In this document: positions 1 to 8,397 of the stretch, in pieces | How positions within the stretch are numbered: position 1 is the stretch's first letter | Layout: the number at the start of each line of letters is the position of its first letter | DNA from: DAOTVC01 sp034437215 | GTDB lineage: Bacteria; Chloroflexota; Anaerolineae; B4-G1; SLSP01 | Reading direction: 5' to 3' | Assembly (NCBI GenBank): GCA_034437215.1 | Contig: DAOTVC010000077.1 | Span: 6,156 to 70,155, forward strand | DNA length: 64,000 nt | The notes under the pieces: model-generated | Database searches by the model: none | Told to the model about the DNA's origin: nothing | The model's input: the letters and a program-made list of their open reading frames with translations, nothing else | Made by a program: the position numbers and the translations under genes

Positions 1-826
1 CCTGGGCGAGGTTAGTGTCGACGAGCAGGGGCAGGATAGGGTGGGCGAAGGGGGTCATGGTGATCTCGATCTGCCCGGCGTCCTGCAGCGCATCGTGGAC
101 GGGGATCACCTCGCGGATGAGGCGGAGGTGCTCCTGGAGCACCACCTCCTTCTCCTCCTCGGTGAAGTCCCGCTCCTTCTCGACCAGGGCGTTTAGAGGC
201 TCCTCCGCCAGCCAGGCCGGGTCCGTCCAGCCCAGATTGAAGAGCAGCTGGAGGTCGCGGAAGTCCTGCGTGCTCCAGCCGCCCGCGAGGGCCTCCTCGA
301 CCGCTGCTTCGTCGGCGGGACGCATCCCCTGCAGCTCCGCGTAGCGCGGGAAGCGGGCGATGATCTTGGGGTTGATGTCGAAGAAGTAGCGGAGGATGAA
401 GCGTTTCTCCTCCTCGGTCAGCTCCTCGGCCGGGATCTCCGTGTGGACCCAGTAGGCGTCCTGCGCCCCGGCGGCCAGGTCGTCGATCTGGCGGATGAGA
501 CTGGGGGTCAGGTTGAAGGCGACGTGGACGTCGGGGTACTCCTCGACCATCGCCGCCATGTCGACGTAGTCCTTGGCTGCGTGCAGGCGCACCCAGGGCT
601 TGGCGTAGATGCCCGTCTCGGGATCCTTGTAGTAGACGGGCTGATGCTGGTGCCAGATGATCGCCAGGTAGAGCACGTCCTCCGGCGAGGGTGTCTCCTC
701 CACCTGGAGTGTCGGGGCGGGGGCCGGAGGTTGCTCGGCGGGCGTGGGAGTGGGCGTCGGGGTGGGCTCACACGCCGTCACCAGGAAGACCAGCAGCAGA
801 ATTAGGTACAGCCATCGTTTGCGCAT
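1..826 (-). CDS. GH57 family glycoside hydrolase lipoprotein (partial, C-terminus beyond window)
   Basis: The start codon ATG (complement of 824-826) is preceded by AAGGAGGA at good spacing, and the frame stays open to the window edge. The protein opens with a lipoprotein signal (MRKRWLYLILLLVFLVTAC, Cys as lipobox residue), a Pro/Thr linker, then a domain starting LAIIWHQHQPVYYKDP. The HQHQP motif is conserved region 1 of glycoside hydrolase family 57 (alpha-amylase/amylopullulanase-like, retaining). By family knowledge it acts on alpha-glucans, here outside the cell on a lipid anchor. The catalytic Glu/Asp regions lie past the edge, so substrate and integrity cannot be judged. Confidence 0.85.
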   Translation of the reverse strand, partial: MRKRWLYLILLLVFLVTACEPTPTPTPTPAEQPPAPAPTLQVEETPSPEDVLYLAIIWHQHQPVYYKDPETGIYAKPWVRLHAAKDYVDMAAMVEEYPDVHVAFNLTPSLIRQIDDLAAGAQDAYWVHTEIPAEELTEEEKRFILRYFFDINPKIIARFPRYAELQGMRPADEAAVEEALAGGWSTQDFRDLQLLFNLGWTDPAWLAEEPLNALVEKERDFTEEEKEVVLQEHLRLIREVIPVHDALQDAGQIEITMTPFAHPILPLLVDTNLAQ

Positions 827-868
827 CGTTCCTCCTTCGTAAGTTGGGGTAGTAGTGCTGCACCTTCG

Positions 869-897
869 ATTATAGCATGCTTCTCCTTATGAAAATA
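869..897 (-). promoter_or_regulatory. Candidate sigma70 promoter of the GH57 gene
   Basis: A perfect TATAAT (complement of 869-874) lies about 43 bp upstream of the GH57 start codon. The hexamer 17 bp further up reads TATTTT, so the -35 is weak. The upstream edge abuts the heptamer repeat at 897. Confidence 0.45.
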
Positions 898-966
898 AGT
901 CCAAAGTCCAAAGTCGAAAGTCAAACATCGAAAGCCAGAAGTCCAACGTCGAAAGTCAAAGGTCGA
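897..966. repeat. Degenerate heptamer tandem repeat (AAGTCCA/AAGTCGA type)
   Basis: Ten consecutive 7-bp units (AAGTCCA, AAGTCCA, AAGTCGA, AAGTCAA, ACATCGA and so on) run without a phase break. No coding or RNA function is apparent. It is one of several period-7 tracts in the window, each with a different unit. Confidence 0.85.
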
Positions 967-984
967 AGGGTTGGCTCCGCTGAA

Positions 985-1290
985 AAAGATCTCTTACCAC
1001 GGAGATCACGGAGATTTTTGAAGTTAAACTTGACTCTCCTGAAAGAACCACGAAACTCACGCAAAGGCGCCAAGAACGCAAAGAAAATCAAGTTTAATAT
1101 GATATTCCTGAATCCTATAGAGCATAAACTTAATCTTATGCATGTGTAATTTAAAAATCTTGGCGCCCTTTGCGGCTTGGTGTGAGGCCTAACCTTTTTT
1201 TCAGTGAAGCCAAACTTAATATCTCCATGATTCTCTCCGTGATTTTCTCAGTGTTCTCTGTGTCCTCCGTGGTTAAATAGGGTTCTTTCA
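985..1290. repeat. Imperfect long inverted repeat built on CACGGAG and CACGCAAAGGCGCCAAG
   Basis: The left arm (from about 997) contains ACCACGGAG and CACGGAGA, then CACGCAAAGGCGCCAAG. The right arm (to about 1285), read in complement, contains ACCACGGAGGACACAGAG, CACGGAGAG and CGCAAAGGGCGCCAAG in the same order. The centre is AT-rich. The stretch 827-1466 holds no convincing gene; it consists of this element plus the two heptamer tracts. Confidence 0.6.
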
Positions 1291-1331
1291 GTAGAGCCAA
1301 GGGTTCCTTGAATAAGTATAGGATGCGTGTT

Positions 1332-1366
1332 CCCTTATCCCTTATCCCTTATCCCTTATCCCTGAT
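1332..1366. repeat. Heptamer tandem repeat (CCCTTAT)
   Basis: Four perfect CCCTTAT units are followed by CCCTGAT and a decayed continuation. The tract lies about 100 bp upstream of the nucleotidyltransferase gene. Confidence 0.9.
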
Positions 1367-1466
1367 CCCCCAGCCCTGATCCCTTCCCCTCTTCCCCACT
1401 TCGGCAGCGCCCCAATCTGTGTTACAATGCCTGACGAGATACCAGAGTCGTGTGGGGAGGCGCAGG

Positions 1467-2624
1467 GTGGGCGAGATAAGCAGAAGCGAAGCCGTGCGGC
1501 AGCGGGAGCGGGCGCAGGACGCGCTTCTCGCCGCCTGCGCCGCTCCTCTCGACGACGCGGCCCGTGCCCGCATCGCCGACCTCGCCCGCACCTTCGCCGC
1601 CTGGGAGGGGCTGCCCCGGCAGGCCGCCGTGCACGGAATGGGACCGCTCCTCTACCGGGCCCTCAAGGAGGTGGAGGTCACCCCGCCCGCGGAGATCAGG
1701 CGGGCGCTGCAAGGTCTCTATCTGCGCAGCCGCTGCGCCAACGAGGTGCGCTTCGCCGTTCTCCAGAACGTTCTGGCGGCGTTTGAGGAGGCAGAGATCT
1801 CCGCCGTGGTGCTGAAGGGCGCGGCGCTCGCCCACCTCGTCTACGCTGATCCCGCGCTGCGACCCATGGGCGACGTGGATCTCTGGGTCGACGGCGCCCG
1901 CCATCTGGAGGCCCAGCGCCTCCTGCGCAGACTGGGCTTCGACGCCCCCTTGCCGGCCGATGGCGTCGCCTCCTGCGACCATCACCTGCCGCAGGCCATG
2001 TGCCGCGTCGATGACGTGACGGTGAAGATCGAGATCCACCACGCCCTGATGGCCCAGGCCCTCCACCTCGCACCCCGGGATCTGCCGCTTCTGGGGTGCG
2101 AGATAGCCGGCAGGAGAGCGCAGGCACTTGCCCCTACGGAGATGCTCTGGCACCTCTGCCAGCATCTGGTCAACCACGCTCTCGTCTTCCGGCCCGTGCG
2201 CCTCCTCTGGATGGCGGATCTCGCGCGGTACCTGGAGCGCTTCGGCAGCGAGGTGGATTGGGAGCGGGTGGCGCAGCGCTATCCCATCGTCCGGGACGTC
2301 CTGGCCCTGGTCCATGCCGTCGTCCCGCTGCCTGCAGCAGTGCTCCGGCAGGCAGCTATCGTCAGCTATCCCCCACCTGCCGGCGCGGGCGAGAGCTTTC
2401 GGGGGTGGCCTTCGGCTTCCCTGGATCAGCAGCGCCGGGCGGGGAAGGGTTGGGGCAGGATTCTGGGGGACACCTTTTTGCCTCCGGAGTGGTGGCTGCG
2501 CCTGCACCACGGGCGGGGCCCGGGGCGCGCACTCCTGTGGCAGCGTTGGTTTGCGCACCCGTGGGAGATTGGGGGCTGGGTCGGGCACCTGGTGCGCGGT
2601 CGAATCGAGAAGCGTTTCGCATAG
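1467..2624 (+). CDS. Nucleotidyltransferase family protein (PF14907-like)
   Basis: The 385-residue protein contains VVLKGAALAHLVY followed by LRPMGDVDLWV, the nucleotidyltransferase-fold signature with the paired Asp (DVD) of the 'uncharacterised nucleotidyltransferase' family. In lasso-peptide and related clusters this family is found with HprK-like kinases, and here a PqqD-like protein and an HprK-like kinase follow directly. I chose GTG 1467 because GGGGAGG lies 6 nt upstream. The frame is open back to a GTG at 1419, but that overlaps a likely -10 (TACAAT, 1423-1428). Substrate is unknown. No precursor peptide, cyclase or leader peptidase is visible nearby. Confidence 0.75.
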   Translation: MGEISRSEAVRQRERAQDALLAACAAPLDDAARARIADLARTFAAWEGLPRQAAVHGMGPLLYRALKEVEVTPPAEIRRALQGLYLRSRCANEVRFAVLQNVLAAFEEAEISAVVLKGAALAHLVYADPALRPMGDVDLWVDGARHLEAQRLLRRLGFDAPLPADGVASCDHHLPQAMCRVDDVTVKIEIHHALMAQALHLAPRDLPLLGCEIAGRRAQALAPTEMLWHLCQHLVNHALVFRPVRLLWMADLARYLERFGSEVDWERVAQRYPIVRDVLALVHAVVPLPAAVLRQAAIVSYPPPAGAGESFRGWPSASLDQQRRAGKGWGRILGDTFLPPEWWLRLHHGRGPGRALLWQRWFAHPWEIGGWVGHLVRGRIEKRFA

Positions 2625-2651
2625 TGATAGCCCTGTAGGGCAGAGGCGAGG

Positions 2652-2924
2652 ATGAATCCAAGAGAGAGACCCCGGAGAGAGCCCGGCTATCGTCTCGAGA
2701 TGGTCGACGACGAGCTGCTGCTCTTCCATCCTGCGACCACACGCATCGTCTATTGTAACGCCACGGCGGGCCTTATCTGGCGCCTCTGTGATGGGGAGCG
2801 CACGGTGGGGGAGATTGTCGCGCTGCTCACGGAAGCCTATCCCGAGGCTGCAGAGACACTCGCTGCCGACGTCGAGAGGGCGCTCGAGCAGCTGTGCGCG
2901 TGCAGGGCCATCACTCTGGCTTGA
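2652..2924 (+). CDS. PqqD family peptide-recognition protein
   Basis: This 90-residue protein has the winged-helix pattern of the PqqD/RiPP recognition element family: DELLLFHPATTRIVYCNATA, then LIWRLCDGERTVGEIVALL and a helical C-terminus. Family members bind the leader of a ribosomal peptide and present it to a modifying enzyme. It lies 27 bp after the nucleotidyltransferase gene and ends 1 bp before the kinase start codon, so the three genes look co-translated. Similar stand-alone PqqD genes exist outside RiPP clusters, so peptide binding is inference. Confidence 0.8.
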   Translation: MNPRERPRREPGYRLEMVDDELLLFHPATTRIVYCNATAGLIWRLCDGERTVGEIVALLTEAYPEAAETLAADVERALEQLCACRAITLA

Positions 2925-2925
2925 G

Positions 2926-3777
2926 ATGAGGAGTCGCTGCGTCACCTTTGCCGGCGTCACCTTCGCCGTCGAGTACCAAGGGGAGGCGGCGGACAGGATC
3001 CTCACCTTTCTCTACGGGCGCCTGCCTCCCGGCGCGTCCGGGGCGCCCGCGCTCACCTACCGCTTGCTGCAGCAGGGCAACACCCTCCATCTCTACCGGG
3101 AGGGGAGGCTGATCTACCGGGGTGGGGATCTGGCGTTCTGTGCCAATCTCCTCCTGGGGAACAGCTGCCGCCACCTGGCCGCGACGAGCCGGGAGGGTTT
3201 GGTCTTCCACGCCGCTCTCCTCGTCCGGCAGGGGCTGGGTGTCCTCGTTCCCGGCACCATCGGCGCCGGGAAGACCACCCTCGCCGCCCGGCTCGTGGAG
3301 CAGGGTCTGACCTATCTGACCGACGAGCTGGCCTTCGTTCCCCTCGGATCGGAGCGGGTGCAGGGTTTCACCCGCCCCTTCAACCTGAAGCCACCCGCCC
3401 TGGAGCTGCTGCGCCGGGAGTACGGGGCGAGTCCGGGATGCGAGCGCTGGAGCGGGCGCGGCTTCGACCTCCTCGCCCCCGAGTGTCTCGGGACCGTGCA
3501 GGCGGGGGCGGCGCCCCCGCTGCGGCTGCTGCTCTTCCCCCACTACGAACCCGCTGCCGTCCCCGTTGCCCGGCGGTTGACGAGTGGACAGGCGGCCCTG
3601 GCGCTGATGAGCACCCTGGTCAACGCGCGCAACTTGCCCGAACACGGGTTGGGGGAGGTGGCTCGCCTGGCGCGGATGAGCACCGCCTGCGCGCTGCACT
3701 ATGGCGCCTTCGACCAGGTGGAGCGGGAGATCGACGACCTCCTCGGCGAACTCACCGCCGGTGCTTCGGAGCCCTAG
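2926..3777 (+). CDS. HprK-related kinase
   Basis: The 283-residue protein has a P-loop at about residues 110-118 (PGTIGAGKTTLA) and the HprK-like downstream segment LTYLTDELAFVPL, in which the Asp-Glu follows a hydrophobic strand as in HPr kinase/phosphorylase relatives. The N-terminal regulatory half of true HprK is replaced by an unrelated strand-rich segment. Such kinases phosphorylate Ser in some lasso peptides. ATG 2926 follows the PqqD stop by one base; the frame is open further upstream, but that part only overlaps the PqqD gene. The role is inferred from fold and neighbours. Confidence 0.75.
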   Translation: MRSRCVTFAGVTFAVEYQGEAADRILTFLYGRLPPGASGAPALTYRLLQQGNTLHLYREGRLIYRGGDLAFCANLLLGNSCRHLAATSREGLVFHAALLVRQGLGVLVPGTIGAGKTTLAARLVEQGLTYLTDELAFVPLGSERVQGFTRPFNLKPPALELLRREYGASPGCERWSGRGFDLLAPECLGTVQAGAAPPLRLLLFPHYEPAAVPVARRLTSGQAALALMSTLVNARNLPEHGLGEVARLARMSTACALHYGAFDQVEREIDDLLGELTAGASEP

Positions 3778-3849
3778 TGCTCCTTTACACGTCAAGTGAT
3801 GTGCTCGCCTTGCCCCCCCATCCCCTCCGCTGAGGTCAGGCTGTTGCTG

Positions 3850-3878
3850 TTGCATTGGTGCCTAAAAGCCGGTAGAAT
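3850..3878 (+). promoter_or_regulatory. Sigma70-type promoter of ppk1
   Basis: TTGCAT (3850-3855) and TAGAAT (3873-3878) are separated by exactly 17 bp. They lie 57 bp upstream of the ppk1 start codon. Confidence 0.7.
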
Positions 3879-3934
3879 ATGAGCAGCGGCTGCCGGTTTG
3901 TTTTTCGTGTACCTTTCGACGAAATGAGTGGAAG

Positions 3935-6082
3935 ATGCCCAAGACAAAGATCAAGGAAGAAGTCCCCCTCGTCGCCGAAGTTGCGGACCTCGACTCTCCA
4001 GGCCTGTACATCAACCGTGAGTTGAGCTGGCTGCAGTTCAACTGGCGGGTCTTGGAGGAGGCTCTGGATGAACACCATCCCCTTCTGGAGCGGGCCAAGT
4101 TTCTCTCCATCTTCGCCAACAACCTCGACGAGTTCTTCATGATTCGTGTCTCCGGTCTGCGGCGCCAGCTGCTGGCGGGGGCCCTGGAGGCGCCGCCCGA
4201 CGGGATGACGCCCGCCGACCAGCTGGCCGCCATCCGCCGCCAGATCATCCCGCATCTCACGCGTCACGTCGAGTGCTGGCGTTACGACGTGCTGCCCAAG
4301 CTGAAGCAGGCGGGGATCAGCGTGCTCGACTACGGGGAGCTGAAGGGGAAGCAGCGCAAGCTCCTACGCCGCTACTTCGAACGGGAGATTTTCCCGGCCC
4401 TGACCCCCTTGGCCTTCGACCCCGGGCATCCCTTCCCTCACATCTCGAACCTCAGTATCAACCTGGCGGTCGTCATCAAGGACCCCCTGCAGGGCCAGCG
4501 CTTTGCGCGCGTGAAGGTCCCGGCGCTCTTCCCCCGCCTCATTCCCATCCCCACCGAGGACGACGCCGACAACTACGAGACGTTGGGGCTGGCCGATCTG
4601 GTCGCCAGTAACTTCGTCTGGATCGAGCAGATCATCGCCAACAACCTCGACGTGCTCTTCCCGGGGATGGAGGTGGTGGCGGCTTACCCCTTCCGCGTCA
4701 CCCGGGATGCCGACCTGGAGATCGAGGAGGACGAGGCGGCGGATCTCCTCGCCGCCATCGAGGAGAGCGTCGGGCTGCGCGACTTCGGCTCCGTCGTGCG
4801 CCTCGAGGTAAACGAGGCCATGCCCCAGGAGGTGCGCGAGATCCTGACTCAGAACCTGGATCTGGCCCCCTACCAGGTCTACACCATCGACGGTCCCCTG
4901 GGCATGAAGGATCTGATGGATCTGCTGCGGGTGGATCGTCCCGATCTCAAGGACGGGCCCTTCATGCACTCCATACCGCCCCAGCTGGTCACGGGGGAGA
5001 GCATCTTCTCTGTGATCCGCCAGCAGGACATGGTCCTCTACCATCCCTATGACAGCTTCACGCCCGTCATCGACTTCATTCGGGAGGCCGCTCGCGACCC
5101 CGACGTCATCGCCATCAAGCAGACGCTCTATCGCGTGGGGCAGAATGCGCCCGTGGTCGATGCCCTGCTGAGGGCGCGGGACAATCGGAAGCAGGTGGCC
5201 GTGCTGGTGGAGCTCAAGGCCCGCTTCGACGAGGAGAACAACATCGTCTGGGCCCGGGCGCTGGAGCAGGCGGGGGTCCACGTGGTCTACGGCCTGGTGG
5301 GGTTGAAGACCCACGCGAAGATCTGTCTCGTAGTGCGCCGGGAGCGGGACGGCATTCAGCGCTACGTCCACATGAGCACGGGCAACTACAACGCCCTCAC
5401 CGCCCGGGTGTACACCGACATCGGCTTCTTCACCGCCGATGCCAAGATCGGCGCGGATGCTTCGGAGCTCTTCAATGCCCTCACCGGCTACTCCCGCCAG
5501 GATACCTACCGGAAGCTGGTGGTCGCACCCGGCTGCATGCGGGCGGAGATCCTCGAGCGCATCAATCGGGAGGTTGAAAAGCACGAAAAGCACGGCGACG
5601 GCTACATCGCGCTGAAGATGAACGCGCTGGTGGATACGGCAGCCATCCGGGCGCTCTACCGGGCCTCGCAGGCGGGTGTCAAGATCGACCTGCAGGTGCG
5701 GGGTATCTGCTGTCTCCGGCCGGGTGTGCCGGGCGTGAGCGACAATATTACGGTCACCTCCATCGTCGGGCGCTTCCTGGAGCACACGCGCATCTACTAC
5801 TTCCGCAACGGCGGGGAAGAGGAGCTGCTGCTGGGGAGCGCCGACCTCATGCCCCGCAACCTCGATCGGCGGGTGGAGGTCCTCTATCCCGTGACCAAAA
5901 ACCATCTGCGTGATCAGATCCGCGACTATATCCTGCAGGTTCATCTGCGGGACAATGTGAAGGCCCGGCGTCTCGAGCCGGACGGCGGCTACGTCCGGCT
6001 GGTACCCGAGGCAGGGGAGCCGGCCCTCAACTCCCAGCGTTGGATGGTCGAACATCGCGGGATCTGGCACGGTGAGGATTGA
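3935..6082 (+). CDS. ppk1: Polyphosphate kinase 1
   Basis: At 715 residues this is a full-length PPK1, which reversibly polymerises the gamma-phosphate of ATP into polyphosphate. It begins with the N-domain YINRELSWLQFNWRVLEEA and has FANNLDEFFMIRV. The two PLD-like catalytic modules follow. His460 in THAKI matches the autophosphorylated His435 of E. coli Ppk, and His479 in VHMSTGNYN matches His454, with the same 19-residue spacing. All signature elements are intact, so it should be active. It heads a plus-strand run with a phosphoesterase fusion gene starting 24 bp later, and the whole neighbourhood is rich in polyphosphate-using genes. Confidence 0.97.
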   Translation: MPKTKIKEEVPLVAEVADLDSPGLYINRELSWLQFNWRVLEEALDEHHPLLERAKFLSIFANNLDEFFMIRVSGLRRQLLAGALEAPPDGMTPADQLAAIRRQIIPHLTRHVECWRYDVLPKLKQAGISVLDYGELKGKQRKLLRRYFEREIFPALTPLAFDPGHPFPHISNLSINLAVVIKDPLQGQRFARVKVPALFPRLIPIPTEDDADNYETLGLADLVASNFVWIEQIIANNLDVLFPGMEVVAAYPFRVTRDADLEIEEDEAADLLAAIEESVGLRDFGSVVRLEVNEAMPQEVREILTQNLDLAPYQVYTIDGPLGMKDLMDLLRVDRPDLKDGPFMHSIPPQLVTGESIFSVIRQQDMVLYHPYDSFTPVIDFIREAARDPDVIAIKQTLYRVGQNAPVVDALLRARDNRKQVAVLVELKARFDEENNIVWARALEQAGVHVVYGLVGLKTHAKICLVVRRERDGIQRYVHMSTGNYNALTARVYTDIGFFTADAKIGADASELFNALTGYSRQDTYRKLVVAPGCMRAEILERINREVEKHEKHGDGYIALKMNALVDTAAIRALYRASQAGVKIDLQVRGICCLRPGVPGVSDNITVTSIVGRFLEHTRIYYFRNGGEEELLLGSADLMPRNLDRRVEVLYPVTKNHLRDQIRDYILQVHLRDNVKARRLEPDGGYVRLVPEAGEPALNSQRWMVEHRGIWHGED

Positions 6083-6106
6083 GGGGGACGTGCAGCCCTT
6101 ACGCCC

Positions 6107-7468
6107 ATGAAAGTCGCGCTCATCGGAGATGTACACGCGAATTTCCCCGCTCTGGTCGCAGTCATCGACCACGCGGAGCGCGAGGGTGCGGCTGCCATCT
6201 GGAACGTGGGCGACTTCGTGGGCTACGGAGCCTTTCCCGAGGAGGTCGTGCGCTATCTGCGACAGCGGGAGGCGCTGAGCATCGTGGGCAACTACGATCT
6301 CAAGGTCCTGAAGTTCAAACGCAAGGCCGAAAGGTGGCGGCGCACGAAGCGACCCGAGAAGTATCTGGCCTTCCAGTGGGCCTACGAGCAACTCTCTCCG
6401 GAGAGCCGCCGTTATCTGCGCTCCCTCTCCCGTCAGATGCGCCTTCGTCTGGAGGGATACCGCATCTTGCTCGTCCATGGGAGCCCCGACTCCGTGAGCG
6501 AGCACCTCACCCCCGAGACGTCCGAGTCCCGGCTGCGCCAGCTGGCGAAGCGGGCTTCGGCGGACCTCATCCTCTGCGGGCACTCCCACCGCCCCTTCGT
6601 GCGTAAGGTGCAGGACGTCTGGTTTGTCAACACCGGCAGCGTGGGCCGCCCCGAGGATGGCGATCCACGCGCGACCTACGCCCTGCTCGACATCGGCGAC
6701 GGTCGCTTTGTCATTCGCCACTACCGGGTGGCCTACGATCTGCGCCGCGCTGCCGACGCCATTCACCGCCAGCATCTCCCTGAGGCCTTCGTGCAGATGC
6801 TGGTTCAGGCTCGGGATCTCGACACCGTTCTGGAGACGGACGAGGTCGACGTCACCCTCTCTCCCGTCAGCGAGCGGGAGCTGGCGGACAGCCGGCTTCA
6901 GGCGGTGCTGCAGCTGGGAGAACGCTATCACTACGACGAGAAGCACGCGTACCAGGTCATGACCCTGGCGCTCCAGCTCTTCGACCAGCTGCAACCCCTG
7001 CACGCTCTGGGGGAGAAGTGGCGCTTTCGACTGCAGTGTGCCGCGCTCCTTCACGAGATCGGTTGGAAGGAGGGGTACAACGGTCACCACAAGGCGGCTC
7101 TGCGCCTCTTGTTGAAGACGTCGTCCCTTCCCTTGAAGCGCAAGGAGCGACGGCTCGTGGGCCTCGTGGCCCGCTACCATCGCCGTGCGCTGCCCCGTCC
7201 CGATCACAAGCACTTCTCCAAACTCTCCTCCAAGCAGCAGCAGAAGGTGCGCCTGGTCGCCGCGCTCCTGCGCATCGCCGATGGACTGGACTACACGCGA
7301 CGGAGCCTCGTGCGCCATCTCTCCTGCAGCAGCGAGGGCGGGAGGGTGGTGATCACGTGCACGGTGCAGCACATCGCCGACGCCGAGCAGGCGAAGGCGT
7401 TGGAGAAGGCCGAGCTCTTCGAGGTGGCCTTCAATCGTTCCCTGGACATCCGCTGGCAGTTCACTTGA
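6107..7468 (+). CDS. Calcineurin-like phosphoesterase fused to a PPX/GppA-type HD domain
   Basis: The 453-residue protein joins two recognisable parts. Residues about 1-210 form a YfcE/MJ0936-type metallophosphoesterase: GDVHAN, GDFVGYG, GNYD, GHSHRPF and NTGSVGRP supply the usual metal ligands. Residues about 260-450 resemble the C-terminal helical domain of exopolyphosphatase/GppA: AALLHEIGW, GHHKAALRLLL, RYHRRALP, then LLRIADGLD. In classical PPX that domain follows an actin-like catalytic domain, which is absent here. It lies directly behind ppk1. A role in polyphosphate hydrolysis or alarmone/nucleotide turnover is inference. Confidence 0.85.
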   Translation: MKVALIGDVHANFPALVAVIDHAEREGAAAIWNVGDFVGYGAFPEEVVRYLRQREALSIVGNYDLKVLKFKRKAERWRRTKRPEKYLAFQWAYEQLSPESRRYLRSLSRQMRLRLEGYRILLVHGSPDSVSEHLTPETSESRLRQLAKRASADLILCGHSHRPFVRKVQDVWFVNTGSVGRPEDGDPRATYALLDIGDGRFVIRHYRVAYDLRRAADAIHRQHLPEAFVQMLVQARDLDTVLETDEVDVTLSPVSERELADSRLQAVLQLGERYHYDEKHAYQVMTLALQLFDQLQPLHALGEKWRFRLQCAALLHEIGWKEGYNGHHKAALRLLLKTSSLPLKRKERRLVGLVARYHRRALPRPDHKHFSKLSSKQQQKVRLVAALLRIADGLDYTRRSLVRHLSCSSEGGRVVITCTVQHIADAEQAKALEKAELFEVAFNRSLDIRWQFT

Positions 7469-7496
7469 AAGTCTGAAGTCCTTCAGGAGGTTGCAG

Positions 7497-8384
7497 ATGC
7501 GCGAGACCTTTTCTTCCTACTACCGGCCCACCGATCAGGAGCTGCAGGACCTCTGGCGGGACTGTCGTATCGTCCTCGACGGCACCGTCCTCGTTAACCT
7601 CCACCGGTACCCCGATGCGGCACGGGAGGGGATGTTGAAGCTCCTCGGCGAGCTTGCTCGGCGGCTCTGGGTCCCGCACCAGGCCGCCCTCGAGTACCAT
7701 CAGGCCCGGCGCGACCTCATTCTGCAGCGCGCCCAGAGTTTTCGTAGGGTCCGCGATGAGGTGGACGAGGTCTATGAGGGCTTCCGCACCGCGCTGGAGA
7801 GCCTCGCCATCGAGCGCGGCCGCTCCGTGCAGGGGTTGGAGCGGCGCTTCAAAAATCTGATGAAGACCCTCGAGGAGTTCGAGCAGGAGGCGCTGGAGAC
7901 CCTGCCGGGAGAGGCCCTGCAGCAGGAGCTCGAGGCGCTTCTGACGGCGCGGATCGGTGCTCCCCCCCGCTCGCGCCGCGCCCTGGAGCGCCTGTGCGAG
8001 GAGTGCCAGGAGCGCTATGCCCAACGGCGCCCACCGGGCTACCTGGAAGGGAGAGAGGGCGCCTATCTCTGCCGCGGGCTCTCCATCGAGCGGCGTTACG
8101 CGCCCATGGTCTTGTGGAAGCAGATTCTGGATCAGGTACAGAACGACGAGGCCTTCAAGTCCCTCATCCTGGTCACCGACAGGCAGGGCGCAGACTGGTG
8201 GGTCTGCGACGCCGGGGGGCGGCCTACTGCTACACCCCGGCCCGAGCTTATCGAGGAGGTGATGAGCACGGACGGCGCAAGATGCTTTTATATGTACGAC
8301 TCCGGGGGCTTTATGGCGGCTGCCGGGAAATACCTGCAGCTGCAGATCAAGCCGCAGGTGCTCGCCGAGCTGCAGGCGTTCTGA
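7497..8384 (+). CDS. PIN-like domain protein (PIN_8 type)
   Basis: This 295-residue protein starts YYRPTDQELQDLWRDCRIVL with DGTVLVNLHRY, a PIN-like strand with an early Asp, and continues through a long helical region to ILVTDRQGADWW near residue 225. That layout matches the PIN_8 family of predicted nucleases, about 300 residues long. AGGAGG at 7485-7490 favours ATG 7497 over the adjoining TTG 7491. It lies 28 bp after the phosphoesterase fusion and 13 bp before comB, so it is probably in the same transcript as ppk1. No antitoxin gene is evident. RNA cleavage is family inference. Confidence 0.65.
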   Translation: MRETFSSYYRPTDQELQDLWRDCRIVLDGTVLVNLHRYPDAAREGMLKLLGELARRLWVPHQAALEYHQARRDLILQRAQSFRRVRDEVDEVYEGFRTALESLAIERGRSVQGLERRFKNLMKTLEEFEQEALETLPGEALQQELEALLTARIGAPPRSRRALERLCEECQERYAQRRPPGYLEGREGAYLCRGLSIERRYAPMVLWKQILDQVQNDEAFKSLILVTDRQGADWWVCDAGGRPTATPRPELIEEVMSTDGARCFYMYDSGGFMAAAGKYLQLQIKPQVLAELQAF

Positions 8385-8397
8385 GAGGGGGGACAAG

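Noticed and set aside
877..1149. A 90-codon plus-strand frame between the GH57 and nucleotidyltransferase genes
   Set aside because: It is made of heptamer and CACGGAG repeats (Lys/Ser/Arg-rich) and has no ribosome site.
827..3935. Lasso-peptide precursor gene near the PqqD/kinase trio
   Set aside because: No short frame with a ribosome site and a leader-core pattern was found in the gaps.
4364..7372. A 1002-codon open frame on the minus strand opposite ppk1 and the phosphoesterase
   Set aside because: It is antisense to two genes with complete catalytic motifs, its translation is low-complexity and matches no family; it is a high-GC shadow.
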